From Clostridia bacterium (lineage in GTDB: Bacteria; Bacillota_A; Clostridia; UMGS1883): DNA of 64,000 nucleotides. The stretch spans positions 1 through 64,000 of the forward strand of contig JAFUJZ010000008.1 of NCBI GenBank assembly GCA_017467965.1, in the 5' to 3' direction. Shown here one piece after another: positions 34,639 through 43,880 of the stretch (position 1 is its first letter; each line of letters begins with the position of its first letter). The translations under genes were made by a program, and so were the position numbers. The notes under the pieces are model-generated. The model was given only the letters and a program-made list of their open reading frames with translations, made no database searches and had not been told where the DNA came from.

Positions 34639-35766
34639 CTACTTAAGAATTACCGTGTTACCGCCGGAGAAAACGACAACTGCCTTTCCCGATTCAAAGG
34701 GTACACCATATTTTACAGGTGCGGTAGATTCAAACGTAATTTTGATTTTACCGTCGCCCTTTACAATGTCTACTACATCTCCGTGAGAAACAGCTGCATA
34801 ATTTCCGTTTACACTTATATGCTCAAGGGTGTCATCAAAGCTGATTTCTCCTCGCATTTTGCCTGTTTTGTCATATATCTCCATGTTTGAAGAGCCTGCA
34901 TTGTCATCTGGGCCTGCCTCAAAGCCAAGGCAAATCATATCATCGGTTGTAATGTCGGATGCAATCAGGTTTCTGTCGTTATAAAGTATTTCGCCCATTT
35001 TACTGCCGTCTGCGCGATAAAGGTCGGTTTTTTCGTTACCGAGGCACACAAACGAGCCGTTTTTGTTAAAATGAACAGCTACATACACATTGCCCTTAGC
35101 ATAAAAAACAGATTCGGAATCCTCTCGGTTAAATTCCACCAATACAACGTTACTTCCCACTGTACCGCCCTTGAGGTTTGCTTCCACAACGACAAGCTTA
35201 CGGTTGTTTGCACTTATATCCATATCAATAAAGGTATGGTCTGTTATACGGTAACGGTAAATTGCCTCACCGTTTTTACGGTACACGGTAATAACCGCAT
35301 CATAGCCCGTTTCCTTGCTCGCAACTGCAAAAAATCCGTTTGCGTTTGTAACTACTGATATAATCTTGCCTTCTGTGGTAACTGTAGTTTTTACATCACC
35401 CTTTTCGTAAAGCTTTGCCGTATTGCCTTTAAAATCCGCCGCGACGGTGAAATTCCCCTTTGAGTGCAAAATCGGGTCTGTAAGCACAAAGTTTTCCGTT
35501 GTTTTCACATCGCCCTTATCGTCTACAACAATAAAATTACCGCCTGTTACAACGCCTATGAGATTGCCTATCGGTACGGGGCAGCCCTTTAAAGTCGAGC
35601 CAAAGTTTTCATCACCTGTATTAACACCCAGGACAATCCTCTCTCCTGTAGGCTTTGCGGGCAAAAGCCCTACCACGATTGCAATTACAACAATAATTGC
35701 AATCACTGCCACTGCTATAAGAAGGCTTTTTTTATTAAGTTTTATCTGTTTTCTTTTCTCATCCAT
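34639..35766 (-). CDS. Membrane-anchored beta-propeller-like protein (DUF5711-like)
   Basis: A 375-residue protein with a short basic cytoplasmic start, one transmembrane helix at about 14-34, and a long extracytoplasmic part of repeated four-strand units (GNFIVVDDKGDVKTT, NGFFAVASKETGYDAVITVY, NGSFVCLGNEKTDLYRADG, GNYAAVSHGDVVDIV). This pattern suggests a seven-bladed propeller without enzyme motifs. I assign it tentatively to the DUF5711 family. The function is unknown; the close link to cvpA downstream suggests an envelope role. AAGGAGG lies before the ATG. Confidence 0.75.
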   Translation of the reverse strand: MDEKRKQIKLNKKSLLIAVAVIAIIVVIAIVVGLLPAKPTGERIVLGVNTGDENFGSTLKGCPVPIGNLIGVVTGGNFIVVDDKGDVKTTENFVLTDPILHSKGNFTVAADFKGNTAKLYEKGDVKTTVTTEGKIISVVTNANGFFAVASKETGYDAVITVYRKNGEAIYRYRITDHTFIDMDISANNRKLVVVEANLKGGTVGSNVVLVEFNREDSESVFYAKGNVYVAVHFNKNGSFVCLGNEKTDLYRADGSKMGEILYNDRNLIASDITTDDMICLGFEAGPDDNAGSSNMEIYDKTGKMRGEISFDDTLEHISVNGNYAAVSHGDVVDIVKGDGKIKITFESTAPVKYGVPFESGKAVVVFSGGNTVILK

Positions 35767-35778
35767 AGTAAATCCTCC

Positions 35779-36510
35779 TTAATATACAACCTCTTCCAGT
35801 CTGAGCCCTTCGGGAGGTGCAGTAACGCCACCCAGTCTGCGGTCCTTTTCTATAAGGATTGTTTTGACCTCTTCTGCCGTAAGCTTTCCGTTACCCACAT
35901 AAACAAGAGTACCTACGATAATCCTGACCATATTGTACAAAAATCCGTTAGCCGTAGCCGTAATTGTAATAAGGTCACCTGTTTTTTCAACCTCTACTCT
36001 TTTAAGGTTTCGGACAGTGGTTTTCGCACTTGAGCCGGATGCCATAAAAGCCGTAAAATCTCTTTCTCCCACCATATATTCTGCCGCCTGCTTCATTTTT
36101 TCAACATCCAGCTTTATGGGATAATGCCAGGAATATCTCCCCAAAAACGGGTCATTGTGCTCGCTGTTCAAAATCCTGTAACGATAGGTTTTTTCCACAG
36201 TATGATACCTTGCGTTAAAATCATCCTTTTCAACTACACATTCTGCCGCACGGATATCTTGCGGCAAATACTGATTTAAAACAAGGGGAATTTTATGTAC
36301 GGGGATAGATGTATCGCACTTAAAGTTCGACACGTGCATTGCCGCATGTACCCCTGCATCTGTTCTGGAACAGCCTGTTACAACTATTTTCTTTTTAAAA
36401 ACCTTTTCTAACGTGTCCTCTAAAACTTCCTGTACAGTTATGCCGTTGGGCTGACGCTGCCTGCCGTGATAAGAGGTTCCGTCATATTTTATCGTAAGTT
36501 TAAGATTCAT
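35779..36510 (-). CDS. truA: tRNA pseudouridine synthase A
   Basis: A 243-residue enzyme making pseudouridine at positions 38-40 of tRNA anticodon arms. MNLKLTIKYDGTSYHGRQRQ is the classical start, the catalytic Asp lies in CSRTDAGVHA, and FNARYHTVEKTYRYRI, GERDFTAFM and FLYNMVRIIVGTLV follow. The ATG at 36510 overlaps the ecfT stop as ATGA and has GGAG seven bases upstream; longer in-frame readings have no support. ecfA1-ecfA2-ecfT-truA is a conserved order in Firmicutes. Confidence 0.96.
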   Translation of the reverse strand: MNLKLTIKYDGTSYHGRQRQPNGITVQEVLEDTLEKVFKKKIVVTGCSRTDAGVHAAMHVSNFKCDTSIPVHKIPLVLNQYLPQDIRAAECVVEKDDFNARYHTVEKTYRYRILNSEHNDPFLGRYSWHYPIKLDVEKMKQAAEYMVGERDFTAFMASGSSAKTTVRNLKRVEVEKTGDLITITATANGFLYNMVRIIVGTLVYVGNGKLTAEEVKTILIEKDRRLGGVTAPPEGLRLEEVVY

Positions 36511-37319
36511 ATCCATGCTCCACAGATGCGACCGGCAAAGGTTATGCACACTACAAGTACAACTATGATATATGCCGCCGCATCAATTTTTTTATATGTT
36601 AGATTGTTAAAACTCGTGCGGTTTTTGTCTCCGTTATAACAGCGGCACTCCATTGCCATGGCAAGCTCATCCGCACGACGGAACGCACTCACAAACAACG
36701 GTACAAAAAGAGGTATCATTCCCTTTGCTTTTTTGATAATACCACCCGATTCCAAATCGTTGCCCCTTGATGCCTGCGCCTTCATGATTTTTTCAGCCTC
36801 GTCGGTAAGGGTGGGAATAAACCTTAACGCAATACTCATCATCATTGCTACCTCATGAGACGGAAATTTAATCCTCTCTAAGGGTTTAAGGAGCTTTTCA
36901 ATCCCCTTTGCTATAATCATCGGAGACGAGGTAAGAGTTAAGAGATTGCTCATAGTTACAAGCAGGATTACCCTTATCATCATACTCAGTGCAAGATTTA
37001 CCGCCTCTTTTGTAATTTTAATCACGCCGTACTCAAACAACACGGTTTCACCGCCGCCCAGAAACAGGTTAATAACTGCGGTAAAAGCAACCAAAAGCCA
37101 CACAGGCTTCATACCGCGCAAAATAAACCCAAAGGGCACGCGTGACAAAAATATCAAAGCAATTGTAAATAGGGTTATTACAGCATATTCAAAAAAGGAT
37201 TTAACCATGAATATAACAACCATCATTACAATAAGAGAAATAATCTTCACTCTTACATCGAGGGAATGTATTGGAGATTTTGTATTATAATACTGTCCTA
37301 TTGTGATATCCCTCAGCAC
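36507..37319 (-). CDS. ecfT: ECF transporter transmembrane subunit EcfT
   Basis: A 270-residue membrane protein. It opens with ITIGQYYNTKSPIHSLDVRV (family motif: Gly-Gln-Tyr...Ser-x-His-x-Leu-Asp-x-Arg), has about five helices and the two coupling Ala-Arg-Gly-type motifs: KAQASRGND (Ala-Ser-Arg-Gly) and AMECRCYNG (Glu-x-Arg-x-Tyr). It couples the two ATPases to vitamin-binding S components, none of which is in the window. It overlaps ecfA2 by seven bases. Confidence 0.95.
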   Translation of the reverse strand: MLRDITIGQYYNTKSPIHSLDVRVKIISLIVMMVVIFMVKSFFEYAVITLFTIALIFLSRVPFGFILRGMKPVWLLVAFTAVINLFLGGGETVLFEYGVIKITKEAVNLALSMMIRVILLVTMSNLLTLTSSPMIIAKGIEKLLKPLERIKFPSHEVAMMMSIALRFIPTLTDEAEKIMKAQASRGNDLESGGIIKKAKGMIPLFVPLFVSAFRRADELAMAMECRCYNGDKNRTSFNNLTYKKIDAAAYIIVVLVVCITFAGRICGAWI

Positions 37320-38167
37320 TTTCCCAACTCCTTAAGCTTTTTATATATAGCCTCTGCCGCCTCGTCTACGGTGAGCACGCCTTCATCAATACCACAGCCG
37401 TCAGCGTTAAGCCTTTTAATAAGTCTTGTTATCTGCGGCACGTCAAGTCCTATATCACTAAGTTTTTCTGCATTTGAAAAAACCTCTCTCGGTGAGCCTG
37501 ACATAACAACCTCGCCGCGGTTTAATACAAGCACTCTGTCACAGCATGATGCAACATCGTCCATACTGTGGCTTACCATTACAATGCTTTCGCAAAGCTT
37601 GCCTTTAATTTTCATAAGAGTATCCAAAAGCGCATCTCTGCCCACAGGGTCAAGTCCTGCAGCAGGCTCGTCCAGAATAAGCACTATAGGCTCCATTGCA
37701 ATAACGCCTGCAATTGCAACACGGCGTTTTTCACCGCCCGAAAGCTCAAAGGGCGAGAGGTTTTCATACTCTTCTCCAAGTCCCACAAGCCTAAGTGCCT
37801 CTTTGGCGCGTTTTATGCACTCTTCTTCCCCGCATCCCAGATTTTTGGGGCCAAAGCACACGTCACGCAAAACTGTTTCCTCAAAAAGCTGGTGCTCCGG
37901 GTACTGAAAAACCATTCCCACCTTGCCTCTAAGTTCACGCACGGAGTTCTTTGTTTTTTTGGGGTTGATGTTGTCAACCAAAACATCGCCCTCAGTAGCC
38001 TTCAAAAGTCCGCTCATAAGCTCCGTAAGTGTAGATTTACCCGAGCCTGTATGTCCGATTATGCCCCAAAACTCGCCTTTTTCAATTTTTAAGCTCACGT
38101 TTTTGAGCGCATATACGCTTTCATTATTATTTTCGTATTTATAGCTAACATTTTTTAACTCAATCAA
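37313..38167 (-). CDS. ecfA2: ECF transporter ATPase EcfA2
   Basis: A 284-residue ATPase. Walker A GHTGSGKSTL, Q loop VFQYPEHQLFEETV, signature LSGGEKRRVAIAG, Walker B LILDEPAAGLDP and switch His in VSHSMDD. The start is a TTG (TTGATTGAGTTAAAAAAT) about ten bases after GAGAGG; no better start exists near the conserved N-terminus. Works as a heterodimer with EcfA1, encoded two bases upstream, and EcfT. Confidence 0.96.
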   Translation of the reverse strand: MIELKNVSYKYENNNESVYALKNVSLKIEKGEFWGIIGHTGSGKSTLTELMSGLLKATEGDVLVDNINPKKTKNSVRELRGKVGMVFQYPEHQLFEETVLRDVCFGPKNLGCGEEECIKRAKEALRLVGLGEEYENLSPFELSGGEKRRVAIAGVIAMEPIVLILDEPAAGLDPVGRDALLDTLMKIKGKLCESIVMVSHSMDDVASCCDRVLVLNRGEVVMSGSPREVFSNAEKLSDIGLDVPQITRLIKRLNADGCGIDEGVLTVDEAAEAIYKKLKELGKC

Positions 38168-38169
38168 AA

Positions 38170-39015
38170 TTATTCTGCCTCTCGCCTAAAAAATTCACCG
38201 ATAACCTGTGCGCACTCTTTTGTCCTCAAAATATTAGGGTCAATATCCAAACCCTTTTCACGCAGCTTGTGTACCAAAAGAGTAACAGGCGGCACATCAA
38301 GTCCAAAGGATTTAATCTCTTCAACACGGGAAAAAACCTCTCCCGGAGTACCGTCAAGCTCAATTTTGCCCTTGTCCATAACAATAACTCTATCAGCCTT
38401 TGCAGCTTCCTCCATGTAATGTGTAATGAGCACAACCGTCATACCCAGTTTGTTTTTAAGCTCCTTTATAGTGGCAAGAACCTCTTTCCTGCCCTTTGGG
38501 TCAAGCATGGCTGTAGGCTCGTCAAACACAATACACTCAGGCTCCATTGCAACAACGCCTGCAATTGCAACCCTTTGCTTTTGTCCGCCGCTGAGAAGAT
38601 GCGGCTGTGATTTGCGATACTCATACATATCAACAGCCTTGAGTGCTTTTTCAACTTTTTTTATCATTTCCTCATAGGGAACAGAGATGTTTTCAAGCCC
38701 AAAAGCAACATCCTCTTCAACTGTGGTTGCAACAATCTGGTTGTCGGGGTTTTGAAAAACCATGCCCACACTGCGCCTTATTTCAAAAAGCTTTTTTTCG
38801 TCACTTGTGTCAATACCTGCGGCATACACCTTGCCCTCACAAGGCAAAAGTACACCGTTAAAATGCTTTGCCAAAGTGGATTTCCCCGAGCCGTTTTTCC
38901 CCAGTATTGCAACAAAGCTGCCTTTTTCAATATTAAGATTTATGTTATCAAGAATTTTTTTACCTTCGCCCTCTTCATTTTCATATACAAAGGTAACATT
39001 TTCGCATCTTAACAT
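38170..39015 (-). CDS. ecfA1: ECF transporter ATPase EcfA1
   Basis: A 281-residue ATPase. Walker [12 protein letters not shown] loop [20 protein letters not shown] (typical of EcfA1), signature [13 protein letters not shown], Walker [13 protein letters not shown], switch His in ITHYMEE. The ATG giving [11 protein letters not shown] is chosen because GAGG lies upstream while the first ATG eight codons earlier has no ribosome site. It is first of the ecf set and 69 bases behind the methyltransferase gene. Confidence 0.95.
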   Translation of the reverse strand: MLRCENVTFVYENEEGEGKKILDNINLNIEKGSFVAILGKNGSGKSTLAKHFNGVLLPCEGKVYAAGIDTSDEKKLFEIRRSVGMVFQNPDNQIVATTVEEDVAFGLENISVPYEEMIKKVEKALKAVDMYEYRKSQPHLLSGGQKQRVAIAGVVAMEPECIVFDEPTAMLDPKGRKEVLATIKELKNKLGMTVVLITHYMEEAAKADRVIVMDKGKIELDGTPGEVFSRVEEIKSFGLDVPPVTLLVHKLREKGLDIDPNILRTKECAQVIGEFFRREAE

Positions 39016-39084
39016 AATAACCTGTTCCTCATTAATCATTTATCAAGATTTGCGGTCGCATGTGGATAACAATTATCGACATGC

Positions 39085-39933
39085 TTATTTTTCCCACCTT
39101 GCAGTTGCACCGCAGGGAAGGTATATTCCGCTTGATACGGGAAGTCCGATTTCGTCTGCCGTAACAGTGCCCTTGGGCAGCGCCAGCTCAAGAATATTCT
39201 TCATAACAGCAGGCTGGAGACCTGTTGTATACGAATTTATCAAAAAGAATATCGGGTCATCCGATAAAAGCAGAGCACATCTTTCCACAAAGTCCCACAA
39301 GCATTCCTCTAGCTTCCATACCTCGCCGCCGGGTCCGCGTCCGTAAGAAGGCGGATCCATAATAATCGCATCGTACTTTTTGCCACGTCTGATTTCTCTT
39401 TCAACAAATTTCATACAGTCATCAACAATATATCTGATATAGTTTTCTTTAAGATTACAGGACTCGGCATTTTCCTTTGCCCATGCTACCATTCCCTTGG
39501 AGGCATCCACATGGCAAACATTTGCCCCTGCCGCACTGCACGCCATGGTTGCGGCACCGGTGTAACCAAAAAGGTTAAGTACGTTTGCGCCTTTTCTCCC
39601 CTTAAGCTTTTCAGCCATCCAATCCCAGTTGACTGCCTGCTCGGGGAAAAGTCCCGTATGCTTAAAGCCCATGGTTTTTATATTAAAAGTAAGGTGCTTG
39701 TAGCTTACAGTCCACCTGTCGGGCACTTTTTTTCTTATATCCCAGCTACCTCCGCCCGAGGATGAACGGTTGTATACTGCGTGAGCTTTATTCCACGCAT
39801 TTATATTGGTTTTCTTTTTCCAGATAACCTGAGGGTCGGGTCGGGACAGGATAACATCCCCCCACCTTTCAAGCTTCATACCGTCACATGTATCTATACA
39901 TTCATAATCTTTCCAATCTTTTGTTGCCCACAT
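39085..39933 (-). CDS. Class I SAM-dependent methyltransferase, RlmI-like (probable 23S rRNA cytosine-C5)
   Basis: A 282-residue methyltransferase. SAM motif I is VLNLFGYTGAATMACSAAGA, motif II VCHVDASKGMVAWA, the Asp-Pro-Pro-Ser motif IV is in YDAIIMDPPSYGRGPGGEVW, and GFKHTGLFPEQAVNWDWM precedes motif I. These are shared with RlmI/RlmK-type enzymes. The N-terminal part is short, without a clear PUA domain, so substrate assignment is tentative. GGGAGG lies eight bases before the ATG. First gene of the transcript leading to ecfA1A2T-truA. Confidence 0.85.
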   Translation of the reverse strand: MWATKDWKDYECIDTCDGMKLERWGDVILSRPDPQVIWKKKTNINAWNKAHAVYNRSSSGGGSWDIRKKVPDRWTVSYKHLTFNIKTMGFKHTGLFPEQAVNWDWMAEKLKGRKGANVLNLFGYTGAATMACSAAGANVCHVDASKGMVAWAKENAESCNLKENYIRYIVDDCMKFVEREIRRGKKYDAIIMDPPSYGRGPGGEVWKLEECLWDFVERCALLLSDDPIFFLINSYTTGLQPAVMKNILELALPKGTVTADEIGLPVSSGIYLPCGATARWEK

Positions 39934-39974
39934 AGTATTTCCTCCCGAATGTGAAGTCACATTTTATCTATTAT

Positions 39975-40004
39975 ATTGTATCACGAAAACACCTTACTCG
40001 TCAA
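39975..40004 (-). promoter_or_regulatory. Sigma-A promoter of the methyltransferase-ecf-truA transcript
   Basis: TTGACG (39999-40004), 18 bases, TACAAT (39975-39980) on the minus strand; back to back with the thrE promoter. Confidence 0.72.
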
Positions 40005-40015
40005 CATTATATCTC

Positions 40016-40044
40016 TTTACAAATCTTATTGGTTGATATATAAT
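40016..40044 (+). promoter_or_regulatory. Sigma-A promoter of the ThrE-type pair
   Basis: TTTACA (40016-40021), 17 bases, perfect TATAAT (40039-40044). Confidence 0.75.
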
Positions 40045-40077
40045 TATGTTGTAGATTTTTCACGGAGTGTAAACATT

Positions 40078-40851
40078 ATGAACAACAAATCCAATACCGA
40101 AAATTTACTCACTGTTATAATGAATCTTGGCAAAGAAATGCTCATGTGCGGGGCAGAGGTTAACCGTGTTGAAGACACAATTTCACGCCTTTGTACGTCT
40201 TACGGGCTTAACGACGCGGAGATTTTTTCAATCACAAGTCTTATTCTTGTTACTGTGCGTGACCCCGACGGTGCATCCTTTGCACAATCCAGGCGTATCA
40301 CAAGCTATGTTTTCAACTTTTACCGCCTTGAGGAGCTCAACGCTCTTTCCCGTACAGTATGTGCAACTACCCCTTCTGCTGAGGACTTTCAGGTAATGCT
40401 TGACGAGATTATAAAGCATAGTCATTTTTCAAAGCTTTTGCGTCTTATAGGCTTTATTTTAACCTCGGGCGGCTTTTGTATGCTTTTCAAGGGCACTTTT
40501 ACGGATGCAGTCTGCGCAGCAGGCATATCTGTTATTATATTTTTGATTGAGCGGCTTTTCACATCGCTCAATATGAACGGTATGTTCTATAACTTTATAT
40601 CCTCGCTTATAGCCGGTATTATGGCGTTTCACCTTTCAAATTTGGGCATTGGTGCGCATCTTGACAAAATCATGATAGGCGATATCATGCTTCTTATTCC
40701 GGGACTTATGTTAACCAACGCTATCAAGGATATGATGAATGGCGATACAATGGCAGGCTTCCTTCGTTTTTGTGAGGCACTTCTCACCGCACTTGCAATT
40801 GCGTTGGGCTTCTGGTTTGCTATGATTGCTACGGGGGTGTTGACATGGTAG
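40078..40851 (+). CDS. Threonine/serine exporter ThrE family, N-terminal half (DUF1212)
   Basis: A 257-residue protein with a cytoplasmic domain (about 1-115) carrying GKEMLMCGAEVNRVEDTISR and RRITSYVFN, then about five helices (125-255) including GDIMLLIPGLMLTNAIKDMM. This is the N-terminal half of the ThrE exporter, which is split in two genes in many Firmicutes. It probably exports small amino acids, pairing with the next gene, which overlaps it by seven bases. CGGAG lies nine bases before the ATG. Confidence 0.9.
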   Translation: MNNKSNTENLLTVIMNLGKEMLMCGAEVNRVEDTISRLCTSYGLNDAEIFSITSLILVTVRDPDGASFAQSRRITSYVFNFYRLEELNALSRTVCATTPSAEDFQVMLDEIIKHSHFSKLLRLIGFILTSGGFCMLFKGTFTDAVCAAGISVIIFLIERLFTSLNMNGMFYNFISSLIAGIMAFHLSNLGIGAHLDKIMIGDIMLLIPGLMLTNAIKDMMNGDTMAGFLRFCEALLTALAIALGFWFAMIATGVLTW

Positions 40852-41294
40852 AAAATATTATTGCCGTTATCTCTGCAGTTGTAGGCACGGTGGGCTTTTC
40901 CTTCATGCTCAGGCTTCGCAAGCACCGCCTTCCCATAATAGCCGTTTCTACAGCACTTTGCTACAGCGTATATCTTTTAGGGCTTTACCTTTCCTTGGAG
41001 GACTTTATATCAAATTTCCTTGCATCGGTTTTTGCCGCTTTCGCATCGGAATTTCTCGCAAGAAAAATCAAAGCCCCTGTTACGGTTTTTCTTATCCCGA
41101 CGATATTGCCCCTTGTACCCGGTTCAAACCTGTACTACACAATTGAGGCAGTGTTCAAAAGCGACTTTGATACAGCGCTGACGCATTTTGCCGCCCTCGG
41201 CAGGACGATTGGTGCAATCCTTTTAGGTATCATAACAGTCAACACAATAATGAAGTTTATCCGTAATTATCAGACAATAAAAAATCACCGTTGA
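40845..41294 (+). CDS. Threonine/serine exporter ThrE family, C-terminal half (DUF3815)
   Basis: A 149-residue membrane protein with four to five helices. FLASVFAAFASEFLARKIKA and PTILPLVPGSNLYYTIEAVF, with the conserved Pro-x-x-Pro-Gly, match the second half of split ThrE exporters. It overlaps the first half by seven bases, so translation is coupled. Its stop codon lies within the bidirectional terminator shared with spo0A. Confidence 0.92.
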   Translation: MVENIIAVISAVVGTVGFSFMLRLRKHRLPIIAVSTALCYSVYLLGLYLSLEDFISNFLASVFAAFASEFLARKIKAPVTVFLIPTILPLVPGSNLYYTIEAVFKSDFDTALTHFAALGRTIGAILLGIITVNTIMKFIRNYQTIKNHR

Positions 41295-41311
41295 TTAACA
41301 ACGGTGATTTT
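41281..41311. terminator. Bidirectional terminator between thrE halves and spo0A
   Basis: AAAATCACCGTTG pairs perfectly with CAACGGTGATTTT around ATTAA, with A and T tracts outside. Confidence 0.88.
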
Positions 41312-41314
41312 TTA

Positions 41315-42094
41315 TTAGGAAACCATTTCCAGTCTTAACTTATCTGCAATCATTGCGATAAATTCACTGTTTGTAGGTTTACCCTTTGCGTTATTTACGG
41401 TATAGCCAAAGAGTGAATACAACTCCTCTTCATTACCTCTTACACACGCAACCTCAATTGCGTGTCTGATAGCTCTCTCAACCCTCGAGGGAGATGTTTT
41501 GTGCTTTTCGGCAACAAGAGGATAAAGCTGTTTTGTAACTGCATTTATAAGCTCAGTATCCTTTATGCTCATAATAATTGCATCACGGAGATACTGATAA
41601 CCCTTTATGTTTGCGGGCACGCCCACAGAGTGGATTGTATTTGTAACCGAGATTTCTAAGCTCCTCTCTGAGGGTTTTGCTCCCGAATACAATGCACTTT
41701 CTCTTATTTTGACAGGGCTTCTGCGGCAAAGCATCTTTATGCGTTCATACAAAAGCTCAGGATCAAAAGGCTTTATTACAATATAATCTGCACCAAGGTT
41801 GATACACTCCTCATACACCGCATCACTTACGTTTTCAAGCATCATAATTACACAGGGACGCTTTCCGTCCTTATTCTTGAGCTTTTCAAGAACACTTATT
41901 CCATCCATGTTGGGCATAATAACATCAAGCAAAAGTACATCCGCTCCCTGTTCCTTCACCATATCATTTACCCTTGTCCCGTCACAAAGCTCGCCTACAA
42001 TTCTTATGTCATCTTTTCTTCCCAGACAGTTTACAATCCCGTCCCTCGTTTCTTTATTGTCATCACAAACAATAACCTTAATAACATTTTCCAT
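41315..42094 (-). CDS. spo0A: Sporulation master regulator Spo0A
   Basis: A 259-residue response regulator. The receiver has Asp11/Asp12, phospho-acceptor Asp57 ([12 protein letters not shown]) and Lys108 (VIKPFDP). The DNA-binding domain contains the Spo0A-specific [26 protein letters not shown] and [12 protein letters not shown]. Phosphorylated Spo0A binds 0A boxes and starts sporulation in Clostridia and Bacilli. The usual clostridial partner gene spoIVB lies about 2.6 kb away, beyond an NSS symporter and a methyltransferase. AGGAGG precedes the ATG. The promoter is at 42143-42171, below an unusual palindrome. Confidence 0.97.
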   Translation of the reverse strand: MENVIKVIVCDDNKETRDGIVNCLGRKDDIRIVGELCDGTRVNDMVKEQGADVLLLDVIMPNMDGISVLEKLKNKDGKRPCVIMMLENVSDAVYEECINLGADYIVIKPFDPELLYERIKMLCRRSPVKIRESALYSGAKPSERSLEISVTNTIHSVGVPANIKGYQYLRDAIIMSIKDTELINAVTKQLYPLVAEKHKTSPSRVERAIRHAIEVACVRGNEEELYSLFGYTVNNAKGKPTNSEFIAMIADKLRLEMVS

Positions 42095-42142
42095 ATTACT
42101 GCATTCCTCCTGTAAAAAATTGGTAATTTGTTCCGTGGGTTT

Positions 42143-42171
42143 ATATTACCATTTATTTACAGATTTATCAA
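42143..42171 (-). promoter_or_regulatory. Sigma-A-type promoter of spo0A
   Basis: TTGATA (42166-42171), 17 bases, TAATAT (42143-42148) on the minus strand. No TGTCGAA-type 0A box or clear sigma-H element was seen. Confidence 0.7.
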
Positions 42172-42182
42172 GCATTTATTTT

Positions 42183-42211
42183 AAAATAATGGAAAATTTT
42201 TCCATTATTTT
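42183..42211. repeat. Perfect AT-rich palindrome directly upstream of the spo0A promoter
   Basis: AAAATAATGGAAAA, one T, TTTTCCATTATTTT: 14-base arms without mismatch. It lies 12 bases above the spo0A -35 box and 27 bases past the NSS terminator. It could be a protein-binding site or a second terminator. Confidence 0.8.
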
Positions 42212-42237
42212 TCTACAAAATCTCTTTAAAACACAAA

Positions 42238-42262
42238 AAAAGCTCGCCAAATGCGAGCTTTT
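42238..42262 (-). terminator. Terminator of the NSS symporter gene
   Basis: AAAAGCTCGC pairs with GCGAGCTTTT around CAAAT, with T tract on the minus strand. Confidence 0.86.
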
Positions 42263-42275
42263 TTATCAAGTTATC

Positions 42276-43664
42276 TTAAAATATGCCTAAAGCCTTAAGG
42301 AGAAGAATTGTCATGACAACAGGTGCCACAAACTTGATGATTATAACATACAAGCCTTTTCTTCCAAATTTTTCACCATTACGCTGAGTTTCCTCAATAA
42401 CCCACTTGGGCTTTGCAATCCAACCTATAAGGATACATGTAAGGATTGTAATAAGAGGCATAATTACGCTATTACTTATATAGTCTGCAACATCCAAAAG
42501 CTGACCTGTAGTACCGTTGGGAAGAGTAAGTTCAAAATAGAAAACGTTATATCCCATACAGATTAATACAGCACCTATAGCCGAAATTACAGCTACCAGA
42601 ATGCTCATCTGCTTACGTGTCTTTTTAAAGTATTCCATACAGCTGGCTACAACAGTTTCCATGATAGAAACCGAACTTGTAAGTGCTGCAAATGCAACCA
42701 TTATAAAGAACAAAACAGCAACTACCGTACCTGCAATACCCATGTTTTCAAAAACTTTAGGCAGTGTCACAAACATCAAGCCTGCACCTGCTTCGTTTAC
42801 CATTTGCTCAGGGCCGAAGAATACGCACACTGCAGGTACAATCATCATACCCGAAAGGATTGCAACAAGTGTATCAAAAATCTGTATCTGTGTAACAGAT
42901 TTATTGATATTTACATCCTTTTTAACATACGAACCATAAGTAATCATAATACCCATAGCAACGGATAATGAATAAAACATCTGATTCATTGCGTCAAGTA
43001 CAATGTTAATGAACTTACTTACAGTCATACCTTCAAAATTGGGTACAAAATATATTGCCGCACCTTCCAAACCTGTTCTCTTCGACACAGGGTCAACAAG
43101 GAAAAGCGAATAAACTGCGATACCTGCAATAAGAAGCAAAAGAGCGGGCATAACAATTTTTGAAAACTTTTCAATACCCTTTTCAACACCTGCATATACA
43201 ATTACAGCTGTTATAGCAAGGTAAATAAGCATGAACACAATAGGCGAAACGGGAGATGATATAAACGATGTAAAATACCCGTCCTTTGCCAGGTCTGCAC
43301 TGTTAAAGGTCAGATACTCTGTAAAATACTTTAATATCCAGCCGCCGATAACTGTGTAATATGTCATGATAATAGCAGGCACAATAAATGTAAGGTGTCC
43401 TACCCATTTCCACTTTTTATGAATTGCACCATACGCATTACCTGCATTCATACCTGTTTTACGACCGATTGCAATATCTGTAAGAAGCAATGCAAATCCG
43501 AAAAGCAAAACAAGTGCAATGTATACAATAATAAACAAACCGCCGCCATGCTTTGCTACAAGGTTGGGGAATCTCCATATATTGCCCAAGCCCACGGCAC
43601 TACCTGCTGCCGCAAGTACAAAACCTAACGAGCCTGAAAAACTGCTTTTTTTCTGCTGTTCCAT
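42276..43664 (-). CDS. Neurotransmitter:sodium symporter (NSS) family transporter
   Basis: A 462-residue integral membrane transporter that imports an amino acid or related amine with sodium. The LeuT-fold start GFVLAAAGSAVGLGNIWRFP, with the unwound helix 1 substrate and sodium site, is intact. IGRKTGMNAGNAYGA, VIGGWILKYF and about eleven helices follow, fewer than the 12 of LeuT, which is common in the bacterial Tyt1-like group. The substrate cannot be told. The ATG is preceded by AGGAGAGAGGAA; longer in-frame readings have no support. It is monocistronic. Confidence 0.95.
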   Translation of the reverse strand: MEQQKKSSFSGSLGFVLAAAGSAVGLGNIWRFPNLVAKHGGGLFIIVYIALVLLFGFALLLTDIAIGRKTGMNAGNAYGAIHKKWKWVGHLTFIVPAIIMTYYTVIGGWILKYFTEYLTFNSADLAKDGYFTSFISSPVSPIVFMLIYLAITAVIVYAGVEKGIEKFSKIVMPALLLLIAGIAVYSLFLVDPVSKRTGLEGAAIYFVPNFEGMTVSKFINIVLDAMNQMFYSLSVAMGIMITYGSYVKKDVNINKSVTQIQIFDTLVAILSGMMIVPAVCVFFGPEQMVNEAGAGLMFVTLPKVFENMGIAGTVVAVLFFIMVAFAALTSSVSIMETVVASCMEYFKKTRKQMSILVAVISAIGAVLICMGYNVFYFELTLPNGTTGQLLDVADYISNSVIMPLITILTCILIGWIAKPKWVIEETQRNGEKFGRKGLYVIIIKFVAPVVMTILLLKALGIF

Positions 43665-43701
43665 TTCCTCTCTCCTATCATTTATAAAACTACAGTTTGA
43701 T

Positions 43702-43730
43702 ATTATATCATGCTCTTTTCCAAAAAGCAA
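43702..43730 (-). promoter_or_regulatory. Sigma-A promoter of the NSS gene
   Basis: TTGCTT (43725-43730), 17 bases, TATAAT (43702-43707) on the minus strand; divergent from the promoter at 43749. Confidence 0.72.
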
Positions 43731-43748
43731 CAAAAAACATACTATTTA

Positions 43749-43777
43749 TTGACTTATTTTCCAATCTGCCATATAAT
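43749..43777 (+). promoter_or_regulatory. Sigma-A promoter of the SpoU-type methyltransferase gene
   Basis: TTGACT (43749-43754), 17 bases, perfect TATAAT (43772-43777). The leader of about 95 bases contains a stem between GGTTAAAGGTT (43799-43809) and AACCTTTACC (about 43830-43839). Confidence 0.82.
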
Positions 43778-43880
43778 TAATATACTTGATTTTTAAGGGG
43801 TTAAAGGTTGTTTCTTTTATGCAGGCAAAAAACCTTTACCGTACATTAGCCGCGATTTTCACAAAAACAAGGAGAAAACA

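Noticed and set aside
32924..39933. CRISPR array or cas genes near the CARF nuclease
   Set aside because: No regularly spaced direct repeats and no cas-like genes on either strand in the window.
42276..43664. Mobile-element insertion between spo0A and spoIVB
   Set aside because: The intervening NSS and methyltransferase genes have ordinary promoters and terminators, and no transposase, terminal repeats or target duplications are visible.
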